This document shows positions 12,801 to 23,113 of a stretch of 64,000 nucleotides of DNA, one piece after another. Source of the DNA: Bimastos eiseni (Eukaryota; Annelida; Clitellata; Crassiclitellata; Lumbricidae). Position 1 is the first letter of the stretch. Each line of letters starts with the position of its first letter. The stretch covers positions 35,960,441 through 36,024,440 of the forward strand of contig OY365811.1 in the NCBI GenBank assembly GCA_959347315.1, written 5' to 3'. Both the position numbers and the translations under genes were made by a program. Under the pieces are notes generated by a model, which had not been told where the DNA came from, did not search any database, and saw only the letters and a list, made by a program, of their open reading frames with translations.

Positions 12801-15800
12801 TCAAGGAGAGAAATCACCTCACCTCGCATGGCTGTTATGAGCTTTAGCTAGGTCTGGCATATTGCCAATTGCTAGACCCTTATCCTACAACAGAAGAAAA
12901 TGACTGGACCATTCAATTATACAGCCAATAATAAGATCAATCAAATATATTTATAGTATTTACAAGGAAATCAAAAATCTTGAACAAACTCCTCAACTGC
13001 ATCCATTCTGGTAGTGCCAGTTCCAAGCCTGGGTTATACAGGAGGGCGACGCCAATGATCTCTATTACCACACAGCGTCGTTAAACTCCAACTACATCAT
13101 GAACAAAAGCAATGGAATAAAATACAAATGCACTAAAATTGCATTTCACGTAATGTGCTGTTAGTTGTATTAAATGAGAAATTACAAACGATAAGATATG
13201 GCATAACTGGGGCAACATAATTCTTGCCAATCACGCTTTCATTCGATCATTTGCTCAGAGAAATTATATATTACTTCCAAACACTCTTAGTGGCAAATTA
13301 ATTTATTACATGCTCCTTTGCAATGATCAAAGGTCAATCGATGGTGCTTAGCAATTGTGAGTGAAGGGCTTGCTCAAAGTCTCTACAAAGCAACCATCCC
13401 AGGAATAGGCTCACATTCGCACCCTTCGCATTACAAGTCGAGCGCTCAAATCAATCGGCTACTCAGTCCAACGATAAAGGTAACACATGCTGAAAGAAAA
13501 ACACCTCTAGAGGTTCAGAAAATGAACTCTCTCCAGGGAACTTAGCAGATTACCACAGACATATACATAAATATCTCAGAACATGATATAAGTTTATAAA
13601 ACGTTCATTAGAAACAAAATAAACTTTATAAATCAGTCAAACTTCTCTGCACAGCATTATTTCACTTTGAATGATGCAGTATGTAGTGATTACATATGTT
13701 ACCTCTGGATTCATCGATCGTGTGAAATGCTTCAGTCGTGTCAAAATGTCACCCAGTTTGATTTTATTCTCACAGTTGAGCAGAACACTGAGCAAAGCGT
13801 GAGTGGCACAGGAATTTGGAATCACCTTCAAACAGACATATAAACACAATTACAATTACCAGTCATCCATCTGAGCATGTCAGTATTTTAATCTTCGACA
13901 TAAACTTGTCTTATTATACAACTTTTATATCAATCAGTTTGTTAGAACAGCCTTCAATACGTACTGGAGCAGAACTAAAGAAATTATGAATTACAATCCA
14001 TAGATATCTTCACTTCTTCAGATAACAAAGCAGAAATTAAAGTCCCATAATTTTTAAGAAAACGTTGAACCCTGGTTCAGCAAGTTTTTATTGAGAAACT
14101 CGACATGCTCAAACCAAACAATAATTATCCAGCATCTGTGTGGACCTATTGGCATCAAAAATCTGCATAGATAACTTCACTTTCTTTTGGTACACAATTG
14201 CCTATTTTGCTTGTTACAAAATCTGAAATATGAAGTCATCAGTGACGTCCTTACTCTCTAATATTTACCAGAAAGTGGGTGGAGCCAATCACTGATTGGT
14301 TGACACCTGGGGAATGCAACCAAAAGAAAAAAAATATATAAATTTACACCATTATTTTAAAGAAAATTCAATGGAATGTTAAGTTCTTGTTTAATTAATC
14401 AATAACTTATAAGTAAGTCCGTCAGTCTTAAATTTATTGATGAAAAAATATAATTTATCAAAAAAATTATTTTATCAAAGTTATTTTTAGCTAATATTTG
14501 CCAAGGTGAAGACTTCCGAAAAGTCCAGTATTCGGCCGAGGCGATTGTCCGAGGTGATCTCTGGTTATGCCCTAGTTCCTAGTAATAAGTCTCATACTCT
14601 TGCCACTGGATTGATGATACTTAAACAAACCTGATGAGCAAAAAACATGGAATTTGTAATTTCATCATCAACTACAAATGACTCTTCTTCCTGCGTGACC
14701 TTTCGACGTGACCGACGTTCCTCTATCCATCGAAACAGGAAGATGAATCCATAGACTGGACTAAAACACATATTCCACGATTAAGACTCTCTCTACAAAG
14801 GTTTTATACTTCTGGAAAAACAACAAAATTATTTGAATAAGTCATTGAACACTGAGGAAAAGACGAGAAGAGCAGCCCATTAAGCTAATCTAAGAGACAA
14901 GTATTAGAGACTTCATTTTCTTAGCCTCGGCATAGGATGGCTGGCGGCCACTTGCCAGTCCTCTCCCAGCCATCTCATCTTGAAACCTACAGTGTTAGTC
15001 GGTGAGCTCATTACAGTTGAATTGGCTAGGTGGCTGTACAATGTGTTTCAGAGTATCACTGAGAAAGCACAGCACATACTATCCAACAGCTGTAGCCTTA
15101 AGTCATTACTGCAACCATTTGGCACTTCATTTCCATTTAATTGTCAGTATAGTTTGATCACTTCTAAGTTGTAGTCCCAGCCTCAAATCAGCATAATTGT
15201 ACCCATGGCTTCACTAAATCCCTGTTGCTTCCATCACGCTGATTCTCCTCATCACTGAATTTCTGGGCAACGAGCAGCAAAAGTATTTTTAGACATTAAA
15301 TATATTACATTCAGTTTGTCCACACCAGCCTTCAATTGTGATAATCCAAATATTGGGGCTCAAATATCTAACCACCATATTATATTGGTCAATTTATAAG
15401 CCACTATCTGTCTAAAATTCCTTTGTTGCATATCCAAGATTCCCATATTATAAAGTCTTTACCCTTATTGTCAACTGTTTATATTCCTGCGACTTAGAGC
15501 TGTACCGATATCACTTTTTGCCGATATTGCCGATACCGATTATTCATTTGCCGATACCCGATTATTTACCCGATTATTTAGCCGATTATTTCATTGTGTT
15601 TCCCAAGATGTCCGGTTCCAAAAGATAGACCTAAGTGCTACTGCCTATTGTTGTGATACAAGCAAACACTTCCCCCATAGGAGACGTATGCATGTAGTTG
15701 ACTAATCCTAGGCAGGCAATACAGATTAGACACACCACCCGCCGTCGAACTGTGCCCAGGGTAATTAAAGGCCAAGGCACGGCTGTCCTATTCACAGCCA

Positions 15801-18705
15801 CCCATCTAGTCTCAGCCTCTGAGGCCACTGAGATGTGTTGGGGAGATCTGATTGGCAGCTAGCATGTATTCATTAGACATGCCTCCACGATGTACATTCA
15901 TCGGTTTCTCTGTTGAATTGGCCAGCCATTCCTTGTCCCATAAGCAGGCACTATGACTCACTCTGCACAAGACCTATGTTGACACGTTCTCACGGTCTAT
16001 ACTAGCAAACTGGGTGGTCTCACCACTGGTCTGAAGAAGCCATTGAGTCGACGACACAATATGGGAACGGAACGAAATGCCATCCTTCACAGACCCAGTG
16101 ATGTTGCTGTCATCATTTTGCTTTTTAGACTGAAAATAACATTATTAAATACAAAAATAATTTTTAATATCGGCGCCGATTATCTTGCCGATATTTACTA
16201 TTGCCGATATCTCTATAATCGGCCCGATTAATCGGCCGGCCGATTAATCGGTACAGCTCTACTGTGACTTATTTATTGATCGATAAATACCAGCATCAAT
16301 CTTCAACTTTACAAAAACCAGTTGAATGGATGATTATTTCTCACCCTTCAATTGATTTCTGTAGGTCATAGATTTCTTCAACCTGAACTCCTTGAACTCC
16401 TGAATATGAAAGTTACAAAACACAAACAACAAATTATAAATTTGACACATCATTTTGACTAACCAGTAAAGCATCAGCACAGCATTCATGAAAGAAGTCA
16501 ATCTAAATGCTGTGAAATGTGTGAAATTGTCTGAGCATGTGGTCAGTGGTGACCTTTCTAGTTGTATGATGAAGGTTTTGTTCCAAATTAACTAAAACGT
16601 TGCATGGGTGAAATACTTAAAAGCCACTAAAATAAATGTTTACAATACTATAATTATAATTTGTAAGTCAATTTGTAAAGCACAGTATAAATAATGTAAC
16701 TAAATGCACTGCAAATATGTTTAAGCAGCTGCTCACATGATAACATACACAAACTATTGTTCAATATCCTTTGAAAAGGTCTTCAGTGATCTTTCAGGAT
16801 ACATTAATACATGACTGTATACTGATAATCGGTAAACCACAATTCAGCTCTTCAGAGGATATAGAACTGCTATTGTTGATTCAAAGAGATTACAAAACGA
16901 AGCATAATTTCAGTTGCTGGTATATAAATAAGCAAGCAAGGAAAATCAATTAAGCCAAACCCCAATAGTCAGTAATTGAAGAAAAGAACGCATATCCATG
17001 AGAGTCAGCTTATGCAAAATTGACAATGTTGCAAATTAACCTCAGAAGGATGTAAAACTAATAATATACAACACACTGGTCCTATTAATACTATAATAAT
17101 AAAAACATTAATTCATCTATTATTAAGATTTACATAGCACTCCTTCAAGACCACTATTCAAGAGTGCTGCCAACCGCACACCGGCTCAAAAGGACAATTT
17201 TAAGGTGAGTATAAAAAGAGTAAGAGTGGACCCTGTGGGACAAGCATTTTGCCAATGGAAGCCTACTCTAGAGCAAGGGGCCGATTACAGAGAAGGCAGC
17301 TAATAATACCATAATAGCACAAAAAATAATAATAATAATGCTGCCACTAATAACAATGCTAATTAAACTTCAGTAAAGTCCAGAAGCCTGTCTAAGGTCA
17401 TTTAAAATGCTCATTTTCGAATGAAAGAAATAAACATAATTTACCAAAGTCTTCAACCAGAAGAGTGAACAGTCCTGTAATCAAAACCATCAAAATCCAT
17501 TAATGGTCATTCCTTTTTACTCAATCTGATCAATAGTTTATTGCTTGAAACTAAGCACAATCACATTAAATATGTAATGCATAAATACTTTGTATTCATA
17601 GTTTTATCATAATATTTTAGATGAAACATTCACAATATTAAATACATCCAGCAAATGATTGATTGGGGAGGATAACCAACAAAACTTCGTCTAGAAAAAG
17701 TAGGGATGCCAACCGTACCGGAATGGCTGGGTCAGTCCTGACCCAGGTCATCCGGTGTCCCGGAATTCAGGAATAGATAGGATTATGCAATTCAATAACA
17801 TTATCCAAATCAAAGCAACATAAACTCTTTGTGTGGCACAGTGGCCGATTGGTTAGAGTGGTCAGCCCGTAACGTTCTAGGTGGGCTGAGCGCGCGGGAT
17901 CGACCCTCGGCCGGGGAGTCACTGTGTAGGGACCTTGAGCAAGTCCTTTGTGCACAATTGCTCTGCAGTACAAATGCAATTGTGCCGTCGACACGTGTCT
18001 GTGTCCTTCTGAGCAAAGATGTTGGAAGAAGGGTGGTATCAAATTTTGGTCAAAAAAAACATGAGCAATATTGTAATACAACATGCTAACTGTCAATGTT
18101 CATAATCATAACATAATCACAAGTGTTTCGACTAATCGTCTTTCGATTAAGGAGTAGTCGAGGACTTGAAAGTCTCGAATATCATTCAAAATTCATAAAT
18201 ACATAAGCCTATCAGAATGCGAAAAATTTCCCGGGATTGAGGGTGGTTTGTCCGGTCACAACGTTAGGTATGTTGCGATTAAGGACTCGAAAGCCTCGAA
18301 ATCTCAAACATCATAGTGGGAACTGGAAATGTTTCAGAACGAATCTGATCAGAGTTGGCAACCCTAACAATACACTAAACAAAACCTGTGCGCTCCACGA
18401 CTTTACTCCGCTCAGTCAATCACTTTTTTGTACACGACGAAGTGAAATGAAGTCCCAGTCATACTTCGATCAGTAGTGGAATACTATCTTTTACGCTACT
18501 TTCCCGTGCAGTTCATAGGTGACCTCATTAAACTTTGCCAGTCAACGAATGCTCTGATCGTGATGGGTTCGAGGCTAGGCCGGCGGAGTAAATTGTGTGT
18601 CGGCTACCCCGTTTTTAGGTGTAATATACAAACTGGCACACATGTACGCCAAATTTCCTGCCACTTACCAGGATCACTCTCTAGCTCCAACCAGCCTTTA
18701 TTCAT
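6690..18705 (-). CDS. BAP1: BAP1 ubiquitin C-terminal hydrolase, complete, 12 coding exons
   Basis: BAP1 is the nuclear UCH-family deubiquitinase that, with ASXL proteins, removes ubiquitin from histone H2A (Drosophila Calypso). Exons from 5' to 3' (minus strand): 18705-18669, 17474-17445, 16399-16345, 14760-14631, 13825-13703, 12884-12823, 11880-11738, 11110-11032, 10077-9954, 9110-8193, 7856-7764, 6884-6690. All phases agree and give 662 aa (human 729). The N terminus [13 protein letters not shown], catalytic Gln84/Cys90 ([11 protein letters not shown]), His169 (AFHYVSYVP) and Asp184 (FELDGL) are present, so it should be active. A divergent 306-aa linker leads to the UCH37-like domain (residues about 568-645) and a Lys/Arg-rich tail. 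The acidic N-x-N-Y/DHxY-type HCF-1 motif is not seen in the linker. Introns hold SINEs and hAT elements. Confidence 0.93.
6967..7196 (+). repeat. tRNA-derived SINE, family A copy 1
   Basis: tRNA-like head GTGGCACAGTGG..TTGGTTAGAGCGG (A box) and GGGTTCAACCCT (B box, 7031-7042), then a shared body GTCACTGTGTAGGGA..AGCAAGTCC..GCAATTGTGCC and AAATAAATGAA tail. In BAP1 intron 11. Confidence 0.75.
7943..8155 (-). repeat. tRNA-derived SINE, family B copy 1
   Basis: Minus strand starts GGCTCAATAGTGTATGGGTT with a tRNA-like head and a GGTTAAAATCCCA B-box-like word, body ending GGGGCTGCTCTTCTTCTTCA. Related copies at 14855-14985 (truncated) and 39174-39332. Confidence 0.6.
8193..9110 (-). CDS. BAP1: BAP1 large linker exon
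   Basis: 306 codons, phase 0 both sides, joining LQQ of exon 9 to DLLSLLK of exon 11. GC-rich relative to its surroundings, with Ala, Ser and Asp runs. The segment [13 protein letters not shown] resembles human BAP1 STDTASEIGSAF, the main recognisable island. Low-complexity Ala and Ser tracts suggest disorder. Open frames on the plus strand here are shadows of the biased composition. Confidence 0.85.
9199..9420 (+). repeat. tRNA-derived SINE, family C copy 1
   Basis: Head GGCTGATTGGTAAAACTCTGG with GGCAGTTCGATAGCC B-box-like word, then CCCCATCAGGTTGACT and GGTGCTTTGCAGTCTGCCAT; shares the last two with 62486-62652. In BAP1 intron 9. Confidence 0.55.
9786..9953 (-). repeat. 22-bp minisatellite abutting BAP1 exon 9 donor
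   Basis: About eight diverged units, on the minus strand CATAATCAT plus some 13 variable bases such as GAGCAGCTGTGAC. It begins inside the donor itself (GTAATCATAATCATG) at 9953. Confidence 0.8.
11385..11737 (-). repeat. AT-rich minisatellite abutting BAP1 exon 7 donor
   Basis: Six to seven diverged units of about 50 bp around AGCAAAACTATTAATGTTAT (plus strand) run from 11385 to the exon 7 donor at 11737. A short (TA)n run interrupts it at 11434-11450. Confidence 0.7.
11738..11880 (-). CDS. BAP1: BAP1 exon 7 with catalytic His and Asp
   Basis: Encodes RPEP..LPEKQ, then [10 protein letters not shown] (His169) and [14 protein letters not shown] (Asp184). Its donor GTAAAA is followed directly by an AT-rich minisatellite (11385-11737). 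Confidence 0.9.
13335..13465 (-). repeat. SINE-like repeat, family D
   Basis: Shares TTGCTCAAAGTC..ACAAA and GCATTACAAGTC-type words with 28070-28195; minus strand has a GGGTGCGAATGTGAGCC B-box-like word. Function none known. Confidence 0.4.
13703..13825 (-). CDS. BAP1: BAP1 exon 5 with catalytic cysteine
   Basis: 41 codons, phase 0 at both ends. Begins [18 protein letters not shown]; the Cys in NSC is the UCH nucleophile (residue 90 of the assembled protein), preceded by Gln84 at the end of exon 4. Confidence 0.9.
14855..14985 (-). repeat. tRNA-derived SINE, family B, truncated copy
   Basis: Shares AGAAGAGCAGCCCATTAAGCT and GACTTCATTTTCTTAGCCTC with the copy at 7943; the tRNA head is missing. 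BAP1 intron 3. Confidence 0.5.
15495..16261. mobile_element. hAT-type non-autonomous element in BAP1 intron 3
   Basis: TIRs TAGAGCTGTACCGAT / ATCGGTACAGCTCTA, followed inward by repeated GCCGATAT and CCGATTATT words. Flanks CTGCGACT (15487-15494) and CTGTGACT (16262-16269) are a 7/8 duplication. The interior holds unrelated sequence including a 50-bp word shared with about 43304-43365. Confidence 0.82.
17701..18366. mobile_element. Degenerate inverted-repeat element with nested SINE, BAP1 intron 1
   Basis: Ends TAGGGATGCCAAC and GTTGGCAACCCTA form a 12/13 inverted repeat typical of hAT ends. No target duplication is visible. A tRNA-derived SINE (17830-18060) is inserted inside. Confidence 0.55.
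17830..18060 (+). repeat. tRNA-derived SINE, family A copy 2
   Basis: Same layout as the copy at 6967 with A box TTGGTTAGAGTGG and B box GGGATCGACCC, ending in an A-rich run. A short third fragment (GAGGGTTCGACCCTCG, GTCACTGTGTA) is at 26081-26117. Confidence 0.75.
18669..18705 (-). CDS. BAP1: BAP1 first coding exon
   Basis: A 37-base exon, ATG to a CCTG/GTAAGT donor, encoding [12 protein letters not shown] plus one base. The short highly conserved peptide and the phase-1 match to the next exon (17474) decide the start. A 5' UTR exon could lie further up; none is visible. Confidence 0.85.
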
Positions 18706-20862
18706 TTTTGAAGGCCCTATGCAATCCACAAGTTTTCAAACAACAACTATTATCAATGTTTTCTTCCCAACTACGATTTCAGCAACCGGAGGCATGCGTA
18801 ACAAAGCAAGGTAAGGCATGCACTAAGTGAGTAAGTAATTCAGTAGTCTTATAACACGAAACCGTACAGCTCGCTCCAAAGACAACAGGCTATCGGTATG
18901 ATCGATTTAAGGGCTCCATCATAATCCTCGAAATATACAAGTTGTACCCCCACAGGATGACGAAGTAGCGTGAGGGGCAACAGTAGTGGAATGGTTTAAT
19001 ATTAAATAATGTCAGCAGTGTCCAAAAGATTCTAAGCTGCTTGAAAGTTAACGACCGATAACACAGATCTCTCAGACGGAGCGAATTACTTTACTCTATT
19101 TCTTCAAGGATATTTAATTATTCAGTCATTTAAGAGATTTGAAAATAGCAGCGATGCAACAAGAGATATGAAAATGAGCATATTGTGATGTTCAGGCGTT
19201 CTAAAGACAACATGAAGTGAAGTATAAGCAATTGGAAAAGTAGGAAAACAGACGTATCCGGAGCTGTGAGAGAGTAAGGAGAAAGCAGAGGTGTAACAAG
19301 CTGGGGGGGGGCGCAAAGCCCCCCAGTTTTAGTGCTCAGTGCCCCCCCCCCCATGTACCTCCCAAATCGGTTCTTTTTAAGTTTATCCAATGGATTATTA
19401 AGATCACTTTTGTTAAGATAATTTGTGCCCATTTTTAAAATTTCTGGGTGGGGGCAAAATTCAAAAAGTGGAAGGGAAAATATTTTTTTTTTTGGCGCAA
19501 TATTTTTTAAATTATACCCCCCACTTTTCACAACCTTGTTACACCTGTGGGAGAAAGTAAGCAATAGGAAAAGTAATTTGTACAGCACTCAGTGAATGAA
19601 TGTGGGCTGTATATTTTCAACAGCATGCAGATTGCTGGGTGGTTCCTGTCTTCACAAAATTAAATTACAATACATATTCGAGTTTCGAAAATGGTGTAAA
19701 ATCTAACTTTTAAAAGAACAAACTACTTCTCTTCTGTTGTTTTATTTTTCCATGCATATCAGGCAAAACTACAAGTATGAAGCAATACTGAGTTTTCCTT
19801 GAAAAACGCCATGATAACTATTTACATTACATCCTGAACATGCTCATGAAACATCTTGCAGCCACTAACAATAAATGCTAATCATTAATTTCACAGGATT
19901 CAAGTGTCATTAATTGTGGCTGCCTTTAACGGCATCAAAACACACAGTCCATATTGCGTCACAGCTCGCTTTGCTGGAAACCACGTTACTAGACTATTAC
20001 TAGTTCTGTCCTTATTAATCAACACTGCTGAATAAGTACACAACCACAATGGTGTTGAACCACCGTACGTAGTACCTACAGAACCTGCTCAAGGCTACAG
20101 CGGCCGAGTCAAAAAATTCAAAAACAAGTGCTATTTGAAGCTGAATTCAGAATGTTTTGGAGAAGCTCAGTCAAAATCCAAAACATCCGAGAAAGTGGAA
20201 GTCAAGCTACAGGGTGCGCGAGCAAATAAACTAAACGAACCGTTGCAGTAACTGAGTGACAAAGAAATGCAATAAGCAATAGTTATATTTTTCTTTTTAC
20301 AAGTTACAATTCCGTCAAATGTAATTTTAGGAATACTGGGGACATAGTAACTTGGATTAAATGGCACTAAAGAAGTATCACACAGAAGGTAAATAGTGAT
20401 GGCCATATTACAAATAAACTTTTAGACTGCTTCAACAACCAAATTCTTAGCTAACTATTAGTTTATCCCACCAGAAGCCATTGACAAAACACAATGAAGT
20501 TTCACCAAATTAACTTTTTTGTACAAAAAGAAAATGATTGTTCCATGATGCTAGAGGACAATGCTTAGATTTCTTCTATGGCCTCAGTTTGAGTCCAAGG
20601 ACACCGACCATGACACCTGTCACTTCTCAGATGCCAACTAAACTTCTGCCAAGGTTCTGACCAAATTCTGAAAGGTAGATAACCTGACCCACAATACAAG
20701 AAATTATTTAATCCCGTGAATGTTTTCCTTAGGCACGAATGTCTCGGTCAACTTTAACAGATGCTAAGATGTGTCTTAAGCACAACTGCAGTTAAGCAAG
20801 ATAGATGATGACCATCCATGCCCAACAGAAACAGCAGATGGCAACGCCACGAAGGTAAGCCT
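18706..20862. other. Intergenic DNA between BAP1 and CDK7
   Basis: About 2.2 kb between the BAP1 start and the CDK7 stop on the same strand. It must hold the BAP1 promoter and the CDK7 3' UTR. Apart from the 19286-19549 MITE I see no coding exon or CpG-rich island. Confidence 0.6.
19286..19549. mobile_element. hAT-type MITE, perfect 8-bp TSD
   Basis: TIRs CAGAGGTGTAACAAG / CTTGTTACACCTGTG, flanked by GGAGAAAG at 19278-19285 and 19550-19557. 264 bp with G and C homopolymer runs just inside the ends. Lies between BAP1 and CDK7. Confidence 0.88.
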
Positions 20863-20888
20863 TCAGAACATGAGTTTCTTCACCAAAC
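20863..20888 (-). CDS. CDK7: CDK7 last exon
   Basis: A 26-base terminal exon encoding (R)LVKKLMF and TGA, matching the human ending LPKKLIF. It is too short for ORF finders; it was placed by the TTTCAG acceptor and phase 1 continuity from 21281. A variant signal ATTAAA lies at 20712-20707. Confidence 0.88.
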
Positions 20889-23062
20889 CTGAAATGCACA
20901 ATACGAAATGCATTAGGAGCGGGTCACAACAAATAGCACTCAACTTTTCCATTATTGGATAAAATGTGTTGATATGCTTCCCATAGCAACATAACAAACA
21001 GCAAATGCATTAAACCCATGTACCATCTGTTGCTTGAAAATGAAGAAAGCTCTAATTTGTCAAATAAAATATTAAAATAATGACATCTTCAACACCTCTG
21101 CAGGCATAAAGCAACCAAGTCATCAAGACAGCTATGCTCTCTCACACCCTCAACCCATAATCAAGGTACTACGCAAGCCGTGTATGTGTGTATCCTCAAC
21201 ATGTTCCCCAGCCACATGAGAACATAAACTCGTTCTACCAATACCACCTAGCGAATGGAAGGATCAGCCATAATTCTTACGCGTCTCTCCACTTTCCTGT
21301 TTCCTTTTAAGGGTCTTTTTCGTTGATGCATTGTGGTTGCTGTGTTTCATTGAAGCCGGAAGAGGCAGCTGCGACCCGGTGGTTGGCGCCGGTGGGTTGC
21401 TGAAGTAGGACATCTGTAAAGCCTACAGCATGCAACAGAAAACCAGTTAAATGCCCATGCAATTAACATCATAAAAACATATTTATATAGCACCTATTCA
21501 AACGTTCAACACAAGAACATGATTCTAAAGAGATGTATAGGGACGACTTGACACTCGTGTCGTGGGCAGCATGTCTCTGAAGGATGGCCCAACCACGGCT
21601 AATATACCACATTGCAATGAACGTTGAGACCGGATACCTAAATAATGGGATTTATCAGCTAATTGTATTTTTTTATGGTGACAATAATCGATTATATTCA
21701 TAGTGTTTCACACATTTTATGTTTTATTTGAATAGCAACTACAGTGTATCGGTAATATATTCACCAGATGGACTTCAATTTTAGATTTGTAGAAATTCAG
21801 AAATCTGCCACGTCCGGATGAACAATTTTACCACTTCACCAAAATATATAGTGCATCAATGTTGGATGGAGCACATGGGTCCATGAAGGCAATTCTGCAT
21901 CAGCAAAGGGACATTTTTACCTTCATAATTATTAGCAGCATTTACTTTAGGCAGCATCAACCTTTAATGTCGAGCATGTACTAAAATGCATGGGAAAACC
22001 TATGTAGCTTATCTTAAAGGATTATGAAATCAAATGAAATTGCTTTAATTCTATAAATGCTGTCTAGCAAGTGATTAAGTAGGATAAAATGCATGGTTTA
22101 TGCTCACCTCTTGATAATAAAATGCATGGTTTATGCTCAATACTTGATAATACAGAGCACGGTTTATGCTCACCTCTTGATAATAAAATGCATGGTTTAT
22201 GCTCAATACTTGATAATACAGAGCACGGTTTATGCACACCTCTTGATAATAAAATGCACGGTTTATGCTCACTTCTTGATAATAATATGCACGTTTAATG
22301 CCCAACGCCTGATAATCAAATGCACGGTTTATGCTCATTGCTCACCTCCGATGCTGTGCAACGCTTCAAGGGATTCAACTGAACAGTTTTCTCAATAAGC
22401 GACAACAGGTCATCATTTGCTGCTGTGAAAACATGACACAACGGCACGGCTGGAAATGTCTTGAACAAAATGTAGCTTGGTAATGTTGTGACACCCTGTC
22501 CAAAAAACAACAGTCACTTTCAAGACACCCATTCTGCAAGTCAAGGATCAAATAATCAACACCTGCGAGCGCTTAATATTTACAGCATTTGCCAGTGTCA
22601 ATTAGATTATAAAGCAAAGATAAGATCACAAAACAAATATAAGATCATAGAACAATGATAAGATCCTAGAACAATAATAAGATCATAGAACAACGATAAG
22701 ATCACAGAACAATGATAAGATCATAAAACAATGATAAGATGATAAACAAAGATCACAAAACAAAGTCATAGCAACCTGAGGCAAGATAAACAAACAAAGA
22801 TGAGAGTATAAGAGTGGAAAACGAAGTGTTTCTACCTGCCAAGTTTCCTCCGTGGGATTCCCAAGCAACTCAAATATCTTGGTCAGCTGATCAAGATCAC
22901 TTTCACCAGGAAAGAGAGGATTCTAAAACAAACATACGTACCACACAGAAGTGAATAAACTGCATCGATCATCATCATAATCATCATCATAATCATCATC
23001 ATAATCATCATCATAATCATCATCATCATAATCATCATCATCATCATCATCATCATAATCAT

Positions 23063-23113
<51 letters not shown>

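Noticed and set aside
22883..23113. Met/Leu-rich minus-strand frame
   Set aside because: Encoded by ATC and CAG trinucleotide repeats in CDK7 intron 7.
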